The notes beneath the pieces are model-generated. The model worked only from the letters and a program-made list of their open reading frames with translations, was not told the origin of the DNA and searched no databases. Shown in pieces: positions 6,630-16,300 of a DNA stretch of 42,428 bases. The position numbers were made by a program, and so were the translations under genes. Every line of letters begins with the position of its first letter. Position 1 is the stretch's first letter. Source of the DNA: Alphaproteobacteria bacterium (GTDB lineage Bacteria > Pseudomonadota > Alphaproteobacteria > Micavibrionales > Micavibrionaceae); the NCBI GenBank assembly GCA_018063145.1, contig JAGOQV010000003.1:1-42428 (forward strand), in the 5' to 3' direction.

Positions 6630-7702
6630 CAGCACGCCTGAACTTCTTTAGGGGACTCTTCGGAAAACACAGCAAGATCAGCTTCTTGTCCCAAGACCGA
6701 GGAAATCTCGCGGGCAACTTGCACATTGAAATCTTGCGCGGCCATATCGGCGGCAACGATGATAGCGTTTGAAAAACCAACCGCGTCCATCCCCCCGTGG
6801 CTTTTGACGCAAATTCCATCAAGGCCAAGAAAAATGCCGCCGTTATAAAGCCTTGGGTCCACGCTGGCCTTGAGCTCTTTCAAGGAAGAGTAAGCCAACA
6901 ACGCCCCAAGCCTTCCAAGCAAGGAGGATTTCAAAGAGCGTTTGAGCATATCAGAGACCAGCTTGCTGACCCCTTCGGCGGTTTTCAGGGCAATGTTGCC
7001 TGTAAAACCATCGGTCACCACAACATCAACCGTTCCCTGAGGAATATCATTTCCTTCAACAAACCCATAGTAACGGCCTTGGAAACTAATTTTTTGTAGA
7101 ATGCTCGCCGCCATACGCAATTCTTCACGGCCCTTCATGTCTTCGGAACCAACATTGAGCAAACCAACCGTCGGGCTTTCATGCCCACGTACCAGCTTGG
7201 AAAACGCGCTACCCAACACGGCGAATTGAACCAGCATCTCTGTGTCACATTCAAGATTAGCCCCAAGATCAAGCATGACAATCTCGCCGCGCAGACTTGG
7301 AAAAACACTGGCAATCGCAGGACGCTCAACCCCGGGCAAGCATTTCAAAACCATCTTGGCCATAGCCATCAAGGCCCCTGTATTTCCACCCGAAACAACA
7401 CAGCTTGCACGTTTTTCGGCAACAGCGTTAATGGCCAGCCGCATACTTGAGTCACGCCCGCCACGCAGGGCTTGGACAGGCTTTTCTTCGGGAGAGATGA
7501 ATTTGTCGGTGTGACAAATGGTAGAGGCTTTGGCAAGCTCAGGGTAATCGGCCAATAGAGGAGAAATTTTTGCCTCGTCCCCATAAATCAAAAATTTGAG
7601 TGTCTCCCGACTGCGCAAAGCAAGAGCCGCCCCGGGAATCACAGCATCAGGCCCTAAATCACCGCCCATAGCGTCGAGTGCAACGGTCAGTTGTCCTGAC
7701 AT
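6629..7702 (-). CDS. plsX: Phosphate acyltransferase PlsX
   Basis: Makes acyl-phosphate from acyl-ACP, the first step of the PlsX/PlsY route to phosphatidic acid. It is 357 residues long and opens with LTVALDAMGGDLGPDAVIPGAALAL. Family motifs include SMRLAINAVAEKRASCVVSGGNTGALMA, VLNVGSEDMKG-like (LLNVGSEDMKGREELR), VDVVVTDGFTGNIALKTAEG and FLGLDGICVKSHG. It is a peripheral membrane or cytosolic enzyme. It precedes fabH with a one-base overlap and follows rpmF, the classic rpmF-plsX-fabH order, though a DUF177/YceD gene is not found before rpmF here. Confidence 0.97.
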   Translation of the reverse strand: MSGQLTVALDAMGGDLGPDAVIPGAALALRSRETLKFLIYGDEAKISPLLADYPELAKASTICHTDKFISPEEKPVQALRGGRDSSMRLAINAVAEKRASCVVSGGNTGALMAMAKMVLKCLPGVERPAIASVFPSLRGEIVMLDLGANLECDTEMLVQFAVLGSAFSKLVRGHESPTVGLLNVGSEDMKGREELRMAASILQKISFQGRYYGFVEGNDIPQGTVDVVVTDGFTGNIALKTAEGVSKLVSDMLKRSLKSSLLGRLGALLAYSSLKELKASVDPRLYNGGIFLGLDGICVKSHGGMDAVGFSNAIIVAADMAAQDFNVQVAREISSVLGQEADLAVFSEESPKEVQAC

Positions 7703-7780
7703 ATAATATCCTTAGTCCAAATTCCTGAGAGCAATGCGCGACTCCTCAAAGCGAAATCACGGGAAGGGGAGTATAGCTTG

Positions 7781-7820
7781 AAAAGAAAGAAAAATATACA
7801 GGCCACAAAGAACTGCGGCC
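7781..7820 (-). terminator. Terminator-like hairpin after rpmF
   Basis: On the minus strand, GGCCGCA (7820-7814) pairs with TGTGGCC (7807-7801), with one G-T pair, and is followed by a T-rich tail. It lies between rpmF and plsX, so it may attenuate read-through from the strongly expressed ribosomal gene into plsX-fabH. Confidence 0.5.
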
Positions 7821-7846
7821 TGCAAGAAACACGCCCCTGAAGAGGC

Positions 7847-8026
7847 CTATTCTGAAACCGCGAGAACCTGACGGCCTTTATACATACCGGTTTTCAAGTC
7901 AACATGGTGACGACGCACAGGCTCACCCGTGGTTTTGTCTTCAACCCAGTTATAAGCTTCCAAAGCGTGGTGAGCGCGGCGCATATCGCGAGCGGATTTT
8001 GAGGTTTTCTTCTTAGGAACGGCCAT
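7847..8026 (-). CDS. rpmF: Large ribosomal subunit protein bL32
   Basis: A 59-residue ribosomal protein. It begins [20 protein letters not shown] and continues [23 protein letters not shown], then [15 protein letters not shown]. The [17 protein letters not shown] start is diagnostic for bL32. The Cys zinc ribbon of many L32 proteins is absent; the alphaproteobacterial form has the HHVD-KTG-Y-KG pattern instead, so this is a C-minus paralogue by type. It is upstream of plsX on the same strand, in the conserved rpmF-plsX-fabH order. A promoter lies 44-72 bp upstream. Confidence 0.97.
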   Translation of the reverse strand: MAVPKKKTSKSARDMRRAHHALEAYNWVEDKTTGEPVRRHHVDLKTGMYKGRQVLAVSE

Positions 8027-8069
8027 GATCGTGTGTCCAAATTAAGTTCTGTTAATGTATGAGGGTTGT

Positions 8070-8098
8070 CTTGTAACGAAGTTTCGCCCTCTATGCAA
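8070..8098 (-). promoter_or_regulatory. Putative sigma70 promoter of rpmF
   Basis: On the minus strand, TTGCAT (8098-8093) and TACAAG (8075-8070) are separated by 17 bp, inside the 274-bp divergent gap to trmFO. The same -35 box with the same spacing precedes rpsB, the other ribosomal protein gene with a clear promoter here. The rest of the gap, on the trmFO side, shows no convincing promoter to the eye. Confidence 0.5.
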
Positions 8099-8300
8099 GG
8101 AATTTTCACCAACACCCCCTTAATTTAATCCATTTGACGAATTGGAACATATAAGGAACCCGTTGATGAGACTATTCAAGCTTCCGTACTATGTCTGAGG
8201 TTTTTTAGGGAGCAAGACAGCCTCAAGGCTTGATTTTTTGGCATATTTGCCCCAAATCCTTGTGAAGCATCTAAAACTATCTGGAAAGAAGAGCCCCCGC

Positions 8301-9674
8301 ATGAAACCTGTTTCTGATCTTGCCCCTATTCATGTTATTGGCGGAGGGCTTGCCGGATCCGAAGCCGCATGGCAAATCGCCTCAATGGGCGTGCCAGTAG
8401 TGATTCATGAAATGCGGCCTTTGCAAAAAACCGATGCCCATAAAACCGAAGGGTTGGCAGAACTGGTTTGTTCCAACTCATTTCGCTCTGATGACAAGGA
8501 TTATAATGCCGTTGGCCTGTTGCACGAGGAAATGCGCCGTTGCAGCTCGCTAATTTTGCGAGAGGGAGACAAAACGGCAGTCCCAGCAGGGGGAGCCTTG
8601 GCGGTGGACCGCGACCAATTTTCAGAAAATGTCACCAAAACTCTCGCCTCCCACCCGCTTGTGACCATCGAGCGCGGAGAAATCGGGGGGCTGCCCCCGC
8701 AAGAATGGGACAATGTCATTATTGCGACAGGTCCCCTCACCTCCTCTCCCTTGGCCGAAGCGATTCAATCGCTCACAGGCGAAGGACAACTGGCCTTTTT
8801 CGATGCGATTGCCCCCATCGTTCACCGTGAGAGCATCAACATGGAGATTGCATGGTATCAATCTCGCTACGATAAAGAAGGCCCAGCAGGAACGGGGAAA
8901 GATTACATCAACTGCCCCATGACCAAAGACGAGTATCTGAGTTTTATCGAGGCCTTGCTCGCCGCCGAAAAAACCGAATTCAAGGACTGGGAAAAAAACA
9001 CGCCTTATTTCGAAGGGTGTATGCCGATTGAAGTCATGGCCTCTCGCGGAGTGGATACTCTGCGCTATGGTCCCATGAAACCTGTCGGATTACATGACCC
9101 ACGCAAAGATACTCGCCCTTACGCCGTGGTTCAGTTGCGTCAGGACAACGCTCTTGGCACGCTTTACAATATTGTGGGTTTTCAAACCAAGATGAAATAT
9201 GGCCCTCAAGCAGAAGTCCTGCGAATGATCCCCGGCCTAGAAGGTGCCGAATTTGCTCGTCTTGGCGGACTTCACCGCAATACATTTCTCAATTCCCCTC
9301 GCGTGCTGGATCACCGTTTGCGCCTTAAGGCTCAACCACGGCTGCGCTTTGCTGGGCAAATCACCGGCTGCGAAGGGTATGTGGAGAGTGCCGCAGTTGG
9401 GCTTATCGCCGGACGAATTGCAGCCAGCGAACGTCTTGGTCTTCATGAGATGGAAATGCCCCCTGCAACAACCGCGATTGGCTCAATCATCTCGCATATT
9501 ACAGGAGGGGCAAATGACGAAACCTTCCAGCCCATGAATGTTAACTTTGGTCTTTTTCCCGAAATCGAAACCAAAGACAAGGGCCGCGAGCGAAAAAAAG
9601 CCCTTTCTCGCCGAGCCTTACAGGATATCGACCAATGGCTGGGCAGGAATGCAACAATGCAAGTGGCCGCCTAA
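8301..9674 (+). CDS. trmFO: tRNA (uracil-5-)-methyltransferase TrmFO, folate/FAD-dependent
   Basis: Methylates U54 of tRNA using methylene-tetrahydrofolate and FADH2. It is 457 residues from ATG 8301, which has a GGAAAGAAG ribosome site; the frame continues up to 8238 but without conserved sequence. The dinucleotide-binding motif [18 protein letters not shown] opens the protein. It is followed by [18 protein letters not shown] (with the family's conserved Cys) and [14 protein letters not shown]. Later blocks are [52 protein letters not shown] and MNVNFGLFP. All match the TrmFO/GidA-small family. It is a single gene between divergent rpmF and co-directional sodB. Confidence 0.96.
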   Translation: MKPVSDLAPIHVIGGGLAGSEAAWQIASMGVPVVIHEMRPLQKTDAHKTEGLAELVCSNSFRSDDKDYNAVGLLHEEMRRCSSLILREGDKTAVPAGGALAVDRDQFSENVTKTLASHPLVTIERGEIGGLPPQEWDNVIIATGPLTSSPLAEAIQSLTGEGQLAFFDAIAPIVHRESINMEIAWYQSRYDKEGPAGTGKDYINCPMTKDEYLSFIEALLAAEKTEFKDWEKNTPYFEGCMPIEVMASRGVDTLRYGPMKPVGLHDPRKDTRPYAVVQLRQDNALGTLYNIVGFQTKMKYGPQAEVLRMIPGLEGAEFARLGGLHRNTFLNSPRVLDHRLRLKAQPRLRFAGQITGCEGYVESAAVGLIAGRIAASERLGLHEMEMPPATTAIGSIISHITGGANDETFQPMNVNFGLFPEIETKDKGRERKKALSRRALQDIDQWLGRNATMQVAA

Positions 9675-9774
9675 AACTTGCCGTACTATTTTGGTCCCCT
9701 ATTGCCATTTGAACAAAAATCTATCAAGGTAGGGGCGTAATTTTTGACCATCGCCTTAAAGGAGATTTCTTATC

Positions 9775-10383
9775 ATGTCTTTTTCGCTTCCTGAACTTCC
9801 CTACGCCAAAGACGCTCTGGTCCCTTATATGTCCGCTGAAACTTTTGATTTTCACCACGGCAAACACCATCTTGCTTACATCAACAAAGCCAATGAACTA
9901 GCAGCGGGGACAGAATTTGACTCTTTGAGTGTGGAACAAGCCACAATCGCTGTCAAAAAAGCTGGCAACCAAAAACTGTTCAACCAAATCGGCCAGATTT
10001 ATAATCACAATTTTTTCTGGCTCTCCATGAAACCAAATGGTGGAGGAAATAAATTTCCCTCACAGCTTGAGAAAAAAATAGCCGAAGACATAGGCGGGTT
10101 TGATGCATTAAGAGCAGCATTGATTGACAAAGGAACAACTCAATTCGGCTCAGGTTGGGTTTGGCTGGTAGCAGACAACGCGACTGGAAAACTCGAAGTT
10201 CTAAATTCCGCCAATGCCGAAACTCCCTTGACCGATGGCAAAACCCCCCTGCTGACTTGCGATGTGTGGGAACACGCCTATTACATAGATTACCGCAACG
10301 CTCGCCCAAAATTCTTGGAAGCGTGGATTGACCATCTCGCCAACTGGGATTTTGCCGCCGCCAATCTAGAAAAACTGCGCTAA
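9775..10383 (+). CDS. sodB: Superoxide dismutase, Fe type
   Basis: Converts superoxide to oxygen and peroxide in the cytoplasm. It is a 202-residue Fe/Mn-SOD fold protein. Metal ligands are His27 (FDFHHGKHH), His78 (IYNHNFFW), Asp163 and His167 (DVWEHAYYIDYRNARPKF). Gln74 sits in the position where Fe-type enzymes hold their active-site Gln (N-terminal side of NHNFFW), so Fe rather than Mn is preferred. No signal peptide is present. A good ribosome site (AAAGGAG) precedes the ATG. It is transcribed alone, convergent with pyrH. Confidence 0.94.
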   Translation: MSFSLPELPYAKDALVPYMSAETFDFHHGKHHLAYINKANELAAGTEFDSLSVEQATIAVKKAGNQKLFNQIGQIYNHNFFWLSMKPNGGGNKFPSQLEKKIAEDIGGFDALRAALIDKGTTQFGSGWVWLVADNATGKLEVLNSANAETPLTDGKTPLLTCDVWEHAYYIDYRNARPKFLEAWIDHLANWDFAAANLEKLR

Positions 10384-10414
10384 ACGCAGGCAGAGCGTTT
10401 ATAAAGAAACAATC

Positions 10415-11161
10415 CTATTTGTCCGAGACGATGGTAAACTCACCCTCGCCCTTCATGACCTTGCCAAAATTTCCCTTCTCGCGGATTGAGAAAACCATCA
10501 CGGGAATTTTGTTTTCGCCAGCCAAAGAAATGGCTGTTGCATCCATAACCTTCAGCCCTTTGGTCAAAATATCCATATAGGTCAGATGGTCGTATTTTTT
10601 GGCCGTAGGGTCTTTGTGTGGGTCCGCCGTATAGATTCCGTTGACCTTTGTTCCTTTGGCAATCAAGTCACAGTTCATCTCTGACGCACGGAGCGAAGCT
10701 CCTGTGTCCGAAGTAAAATAAGGGTTGCCGGTTCCTGCCGCAAATATCACAACACGGCCTTTTTCCATGTGGCGCATGGCTTTGCGACGAATATATGGTT
10801 CGCATACTTGATCCATTTGGATGGCCGATTGCACACGGGTTTTCACCCCAATTTTTTCAAGCGCGTTTTGCATACACAGCGCATTGATAACAATCCCCAA
10901 CATCCCCATATGATCTGCCGTTGTCCGGTCCATCCCCGCCGATGCCCCCGAAACTCCGCGAAAAATATTCCCAGCCCCCACAACAATACAAACCTCGATG
11001 CCCATATCCACGACTTCTTTGACATCTTCAGCAAGGCTCGCCACAGTCTCGGGATCAAGACCAAACTCCTTGCTTCCCATGAGGGCTTCACCGGACATTT
11101 TAAGAAGAACACGTTTATATTTGGGCTTAAATTCAGCTTTAATCGCGGGCATGGCTGTCAT
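10415..11161 (-). CDS. pyrH: Uridylate kinase (UMP kinase)
   Basis: Phosphorylates UMP to UDP. It is a hexameric bacterial enzyme of the amino-acid kinase family, unrelated to eukaryotic UMP/CMP kinase. The protein has 248 residues. Motifs are [14 protein letters not shown] (phosphate binding), [33 protein letters not shown] (UMP binding), [20 protein letters not shown] and [22 protein letters not shown] before ATG 11161 supports the start. It is last in rpsB-tsf-pyrH, the order conserved widely in bacteria, with a strong hairpin between tsf and pyrH. Confidence 0.97.
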   Translation of the reverse strand: MTAMPAIKAEFKPKYKRVLLKMSGEALMGSKEFGLDPETVASLAEDVKEVVDMGIEVCIVVGAGNIFRGVSGASAGMDRTTADHMGMLGIVINALCMQNALEKIGVKTRVQSAIQMDQVCEPYIRRKAMRHMEKGRVVIFAAGTGNPYFTSDTGASLRASEMNCDLIAKGTKVNGIYTADPHKDPTAKKYDHLTYMDILTKGLKVMDATAISLAGENKIPVMVFSIREKGNFGKVMKGEGEFTIVSDK

Positions 11162-11251
11162 CTTTCATCCTTCTTTGGCTGTGTGCGTTTGTTATACCAA
11201 CGAAAGCCGAAAAAGCAAGAAAAACAGGGAAAAAATGAAATTCTTCCCAAT

Positions 11252-11281
11252 AAAAAACCCGATGGAAACATCGGGTTTTTT
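11252..11281 (-). terminator. Strong intrinsic terminator between tsf and pyrH
   Basis: A perfect 13-bp inverted repeat AAAAAACCCGATG / CATCGGGTTTTTT with a 4-base loop. It has T-runs on both strands, so it could work in either direction. It lies just after the tsf stop and before pyrH, so full pyrH expression probably needs read-through or its own promoter. Confidence 0.85.
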
Positions 11282-11304
11282 CAAGATCTTCGAAAAAAGA
11301 GAGG

Positions 11305-12234
11305 TTAACCGTTTGCCACAGCCGCAACTTCGGCTGCAAAATCGGTTTCTTCTTTTTCAATGCCATCGCCCAAAACATAACGGACATAACCCGCCAGTTT
11401 AACTGGGGAACCAAGTTCTTTGGAAGATTTTTCCATCAAAGCCGAAATTCTGGTTTCGCCGTCCATGATGAAAACCTGTTCCATCAGGCAAACTTCTTCA
11501 TAGAATTTCCGCATACGGCCTTCGAGCATTTTTTCAATGATATCGTCAGGCTTACCGGACGCTTTGGCTGTTTCGCGTTGAACGTTTCTCTCGCGTTCAG
11601 CCGCTGCGGCATCAACCGAGGAGACATCAAGGTATTCAGGATTTGCCGCAGCAACGTGCATAGCCAGCTGTTTTCCCAGCTGTTGCAGCTTTTCTGCAGG
11701 AAGGTCAGATTCCAAAGCAACCATAACCCCGATCTTACCCAAATTCGGAGCAATCGCGCTGTGAACGTAGGTTGCAATAAAACCGTTAGAGACGCTCAAG
11801 TTTTTAGAGCGGCGCAGATTCATGTTTTCGCCAACCGTTGCAATCAAATCGGTCAGGGTTTCTTTTACGGACTTACCACCTTCATAGGCAGCTTCCGCCA
11901 AATGCTCAACCCCATCAGCGATCCCAAGGGCAATTTGAGCAGCCTTCGCCGAAAAGTCTTGGAAGCTCTGGTTCCGAGCCACAAAATCTGTCTCGGCATT
12001 CACCTCAACCATTGCGGCACGCTTACCGTCTGGACTAGCCGCCACAGCAATCAAGCCTTCAGCCGCCGTCCGGCCAGATTTTTTCGCCGCTTTTGAGAGG
12101 CCTTTCTTACGAAGCCAGTCAACAGCCGCTTCCATCTCTCCGCCACACTCAACCAAAGCGTGTTTTGCATCCATCATGCCTGCGCCGGTTTTTTCGCGCA
12201 AATCCTTGACCATCGAAGCCGTAATATCAGCCAT
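11305..12234 (-). CDS. tsf: Elongation factor Ts
   Basis: Guanine-nucleotide exchange factor for EF-Tu. It is 309 residues, normal for the alphaproteobacterial form. The N-terminal UBA-like domain has [21 protein letters not shown], and the core has [22 protein letters not shown], the EF-Tu contact. The C-terminal part carries [18 protein letters not shown], as expected. It is located 84 bp after rpsB on the same strand. Hairpins with T-runs on both sides of the gene suggest that it is separately tuned within the rpsB-tsf-pyrH order. Confidence 0.97.
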   Translation of the reverse strand: MADITASMVKDLREKTGAGMMDAKHALVECGGEMEAAVDWLRKKGLSKAAKKSGRTAAEGLIAVAASPDGKRAAMVEVNAETDFVARNQSFQDFSAKAAQIALGIADGVEHLAEAAYEGGKSVKETLTDLIATVGENMNLRRSKNLSVSNGFIATYVHSAIAPNLGKIGVMVALESDLPAEKLQQLGKQLAMHVAAANPEYLDVSSVDAAAAERERNVQRETAKASGKPDDIIEKMLEGRMRKFYEEVCLMEQVFIMDGETRISALMEKSSKELGSPVKLAGYVRYVLGDGIEKEETDFAAEVAAVANG

Positions 12235-12264
12235 TTCAAATCTCTCTTAAATTTATAGGTTCCA

Positions 12265-12310
12265 CAAAAAGAGGCCCCCAGCCCCGTTTGACAGGAGCAA
12301 GGGGGACCCC
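12265..12310 (-). terminator. Attenuator/terminator-like hairpin between rpsB and tsf
   Basis: On the minus strand, GGTCCCCC (12308-12301) pairs with GGGGGCC (12279-12273) around an AT/GC mixed loop and is followed by TCTTTTT. The loop is long (about 21 nt) and contains a second CCCC/GGGG opportunity, so the fold is less certain than the tsf-pyrH terminator. Confidence 0.5.
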
Positions 12311-12318
12311 GAAAAAAG

Positions 12319-13119
12319 TTAGGCCGTTGCAGCTGCTGCTTTGGTTCCAGGAACGGCTTCGTTAGCTGCAACCGGCAGCTCAACCGCAGCAACAGATTCA
12401 GACGCGCCAATGTCTTTGCCAGAGGCTCCAAGTTCAGCTTGGATCCCGTCAAGAATCGCCGAAGAAACAAGGTCGCAATACAAATCAATGGCCCGCAAGG
12501 CATCGTCATTCCCAGGAATGGGGAAATTTACGCCATCAGGATTGCTGTTGCTATCAATAATCGCAATCACGGGAATACCGAGTTTGTTGGCTTCTTGGAT
12601 AGCGATCTCTTCTTTGTTGGTGTCAATCACAAACAAAGCGTCTGGTTGACCACCCATATCTTTAATCCCGCCGATGGATTTTTCCAATTTTTCCATCTCG
12701 CGGCGGAGCATCAACTCCTCTTTCTTGGTGTAACCAGATTTCTCGCGGGAAAAGATCATTTCCAATTCTTTCAAACGAGCAATCGACAACGCAACGGTTT
12801 TCCAGTTGGTCATCATACCACCCAGCCAACGGTGGTTAACATAGTATTGGCCTGAGCGTTTGGCTGATTCAGCAATTTTTTCTTGAGCTTGGCGTTTCGT
12901 GCCAACAAAAAGGACACGTCCCCCACCTGCTACGATGTCGCGAATGATGCGGAGTGATTGATCCAGCATTGGAACAGTTTGTTGCAAATCAAGGATATGC
13001 ACGCCGTTCCTCACACCGAAGATGAAGGGGCGCATTTTAGGATTCCAACGACGGGTGTGGTGGCCAAAGTGAACGCCAGCTTCCAAAAGTTGACGCATAG
13101 AAAATTCGGGCATAGCCAT
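12319..13119 (-). CDS. rpsB: Small ribosomal subunit protein uS2
   Basis: A 266-residue ribosomal protein. The core is typical: [69 protein letters not shown] and [46 protein letters not shown] (several adjacent motifs). The last 40 or so residues form an Ala/Val-rich tail, common in Alphaproteobacteria and probably flexible. AAGGAG about 8 bases before ATG 13119 is a strong ribosome site. A structured leader and promoter precede it. Confidence 0.98.
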   Translation of the reverse strand: MAMPEFSMRQLLEAGVHFGHHTRRWNPKMRPFIFGVRNGVHILDLQQTVPMLDQSLRIIRDIVAGGGRVLFVGTKRQAQEKIAESAKRSGQYYVNHRWLGGMMTNWKTVALSIARLKELEMIFSREKSGYTKKEELMLRREMEKLEKSIGGIKDMGGQPDALFVIDTNKEEIAIQEANKLGIPVIAIIDSNSNPDGVNFPIPGNDDALRAIDLYCDLVSSAILDGIQAELGASGKDIGASESVAAVELPVAANEAVPGTKAAAATA

Positions 13120-13220
13120 AGTGTATAATCTCCTTATCCGGTTGTGCCTCTACAGGGGTGTTATGGCGGAACCTTCCGCCACACCGGTTGGCCGAGAGGG
13201 CCGTCCCTGTATGTGAATTG
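13120..13220 (-). promoter_or_regulatory. Structured 5' leader of rpsB (possible S2 autoregulatory element)
   Basis: About 100 nt between the inferred transcription start and the rpsB ATG. On the minus strand, ACAGGG near the 5' end pairs with CCCTGT near the ribosome site. Between them are GGCC-CTCTC-GGCC, GGTGT...ACACC, and the tight inner hairpin GGCGGAA/TTCCGCC. A CCGGTGTG segment in the middle can alternatively pair with CACAACCGG, which lies directly upstream of AAGGAG. A switch between folds could therefore mask the ribosome site. Feedback by S2 is known for rpsB in other bacteria; here it is inferred from structure. Confidence 0.6.
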
Positions 13221-13226
13221 CTGCGG

Positions 13227-13255
13227 ACTTTAGTGAGTCTTTCTTAAAGATGCAA
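13227..13255 (-). promoter_or_regulatory. Putative sigma70 promoter of rpsB
   Basis: On the minus strand, TTGCAT (13255-13250) and TAAAGT (13232-13227) are 17 bp apart, 108-136 bp before the rpsB start. The -35 box is identical to that of rpmF. The remaining sequence to the dnaE stop (13256-13337) holds a weak CTATC...GATAG hairpin and no ORF. Confidence 0.55.
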
Positions 13256-13337
13256 GGTTTTTTCTCAGTCTTGAGCCTTTAACTTCCCCGAGGAACGCAA
13301 GCTATCTATCCTACAGGAAGATAGTTAACATATTTAA

Positions 13338-16300
13338 TTATGCCTCGGAAACAGAGATCATCCCGGGAACCCGAAACAAGCTCTCCCGCAGTTCCGGCGA
13401 AAAGCTGTAAAAGCCGGAAAGCCTGATCTCGACCTCGCGAGCCGAATTTTCTGCCGGAACGACCAAAACAACACGAGACCGCCCACTGCCCGCGTTTTTC
13501 AACACTTCTTTCAGTTGTGAAACCCCCGAAGCATCTCGCAAAGCCAATTTTAACTCGGTGACTTTGTCCACCAAGGACTCGTCCAAAAGCTTAATATCTT
13601 GAACGGTCAGGCGGATTTGGTCTTCCTTATATTCCACATCCGCCGTCAGCAAGAGAGCATTTCCAGCTTCGAGCAACGCTCGCGACCTTTGCAGCGTCTC
13701 CGAAAACACCATGACTTCATAAACACCTGAAGAATCCGACATGGACAAAAAGGCAAACTTGTTGCCGCTTTTGGCCGACATTTTTTCGGTCTTTTTGATA
13801 AGAACTCCGGCAATCTGGACCCGCGCCGAAGAGCGCGTCAATAATAGAGAATCCAAGTCGCCATAAGCCAGAATATGCAACCGTTCAAGCTGTGCCCGCT
13901 TGGTATCAAGTGGGTGGGCGGATAAATAAAAACCAATCGCCTGAAATTCGTAAGACAATTTCTCAAGTGGGCTCCACTCCACCACTTGCGGCAAATGATG
14001 AAGATCAAGATCTTTGGCCGCAGTCTGCTCCATCGCAAATAAGCTACTCTGATTGCTTTTTCGCTCTTCCGCCAAAGCCGCCGCATAGTGAACCAAGGAT
14101 TCGGCTCCAACAAATAGCTGTGCCCGACTAGCATGAATGGAATCCAGTCCCCCTGCGGCCACCAGATTTTCAAATTGTTTTTTATTCAGTGTTTTTGAAT
14201 CCATCCGTTTGAGGAAATCTTCAAGACTCGCAAAGGGCCCATTACGGCGACGATCTTCCACCAAGACCTCCATCGCCTGCGTCCCAACCCCCTTGATCGC
14301 CGCCAAGGCGTAGCGAATAGCTGAACCTTCAACAGAAAATTCGACTTCGGATTTGTTGACATCCGGCGGCAAAAGGGAAATGTCCATTTTGCTCAGAGCT
14401 TGGCGGAAAACCGCTAGCTTATCCGTGTTCCCCATATCAAGTGTCATGGTGGCTGCCATAAACTCAACCGGATAATTGGCCTTCAGCCATGCCGTTTGAT
14501 AGGCTACAAGAGCATAAGCCGCTGCGTGAGACTTGTTGAATCCGTACCCCGCAAATTTTTCGATTTGTTCAAAAATAGCGGTTGCTTGTTCGGCATCAAC
14601 ACCAGAAGTTTTTGCTGCCCCTTCAACAAACAAGGCCCGCTGGGCATCCATCTCTTCCTTGATTTTCTTACCCATCGCCCGCCGCAGCAAGTCGGCCCCG
14701 CCAAGCGTGTATCCCGAAAGGATTTGCGCCGCTTGCATGACCTGTTCCTGATAAACCATGATCCCGTAAGTTTCTTCCAACATGGGACGCAACTTCGGAT
14801 GAAGGTAGTCAGCTTCTTCTTTCCCGTCTTTTACACTGATATATTTCGGGATGTTATCCATTGGGCCCGGGCGATATAGGGCCACCAAAGCAATAATATC
14901 TTCGAATCGGTTTGGTTTCATCTTACGCAAGACATCCCGCATTCCCGAACTTTCAAGCTGGAACACAGCAACGCTTTGCCCTGCCGACAACATTTCGTAG
15001 GTCTTGGCATCGTCCAAGGGAATTTTGAGAATATCAATCTGCGTTCCCCGCGCCGCGATCATTTCAACAGCCTTGAGAATGACCGTCAACGTTTTCAGCC
15101 CAAGAAAATCATATTTGACCAGCCCCGCCTGTTCGACATATTTCATGTTGAACTGCGTGGCGGGAACATCTGAACGCGGGTCACGATAGAGCGGAACCAG
15201 TTGCTGCAACGGACGATCCCCTATCACCACCCCCGCCGCGTGCGTAGAGGCATGACGATATAGCCCTTCGAGCTGCAAGGCGATGGTTAGCAGCCGATCT
15301 ATCTGTTCATCTTCTCGCTTGGCCTGAAGCTCAGGGTCGGCTTCCAACGCTTCAGCAAGGGTGACGGGGCTGGCTGGATTATTGGGGATCATTTTTGAAA
15401 TACGGTCCACCTGACTATAGGGCATTTGCAAGACCCGCCCAACATCCCGCACCACTGCTCGCGCTTGCAGCTTTCCGAAAGTGATAATCTGTGCCACATG
15501 GTCATGGCCATAACGGCTTTGCACATAGTGAATAACTTCGTCTCGGCGGTCCTGACAGAAATCCACGTCAAAATCCGGCATAGAAACCCGCTCTGGATTC
15601 AAAAACCTTTCAAAGAGAAGGCCAAAGCGAATAGGATCAAGGTCCGTAATCTTCAAAGACCACGCGACCAAGGACCCCGCCCCTGACCCCCGCCCGGGAC
15701 CAACGGGAATGTTATGGTTCTTCGCCCATTTAATAAAATCAGACACGATTAGGAAGTATCCCGAAAACCCCATATCGGTAATCGTGTTCAGTTCAAATTC
15801 AAGCCGATCACGATAAGTTTTTTCTAAACTCTCTCTTTCTTCGGAAGAGTGTTTTTTATCAGCAAAGACAAAATTTTGAAGCCGCCATTCCAGACCGTCT
15901 CGCGCTTGCGCTTTCAATTCCTCTTCTTCGCTTCGTCCACTCTCCGTTTGAAAGGGAGGAAGAATGGGACTTACAACTTTCAGAAAATAATGGCACCGCT
16001 GCGCAACAACAAGGGTATTCTGGATCGCTTCTGGCAAGTCCGAAAAAAGATCAACCATCTCAGCAGGGGTGCGGAAATAATGTTCCCGCGTAACCTTGCG
16101 GCGATCACTTTCCGTGACATAGCGACCTTCAGCAATGCACAACAAAGCATCGTGAGCCTCGTACAAATCAGGTGTAGAAAAATAAACATCGTTGGTCGCA
16201 AGCAAAGGAATATCGTAACGGTAGGCTAGGTTCACAAGACCATTTTCTGAACTCTCTTCTTCTGGCGTTCCATGACGCTGGATCTCCATATAAAAGCGAT

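Noticed and set aside
10384..10414. AAACGC...GCGTTT hairpin between sodB and pyrH
   Set aside because: The stem is only 6 bp with no T-run on either strand, so I do not list it as a terminator, although a termination site is expected between these convergent genes.
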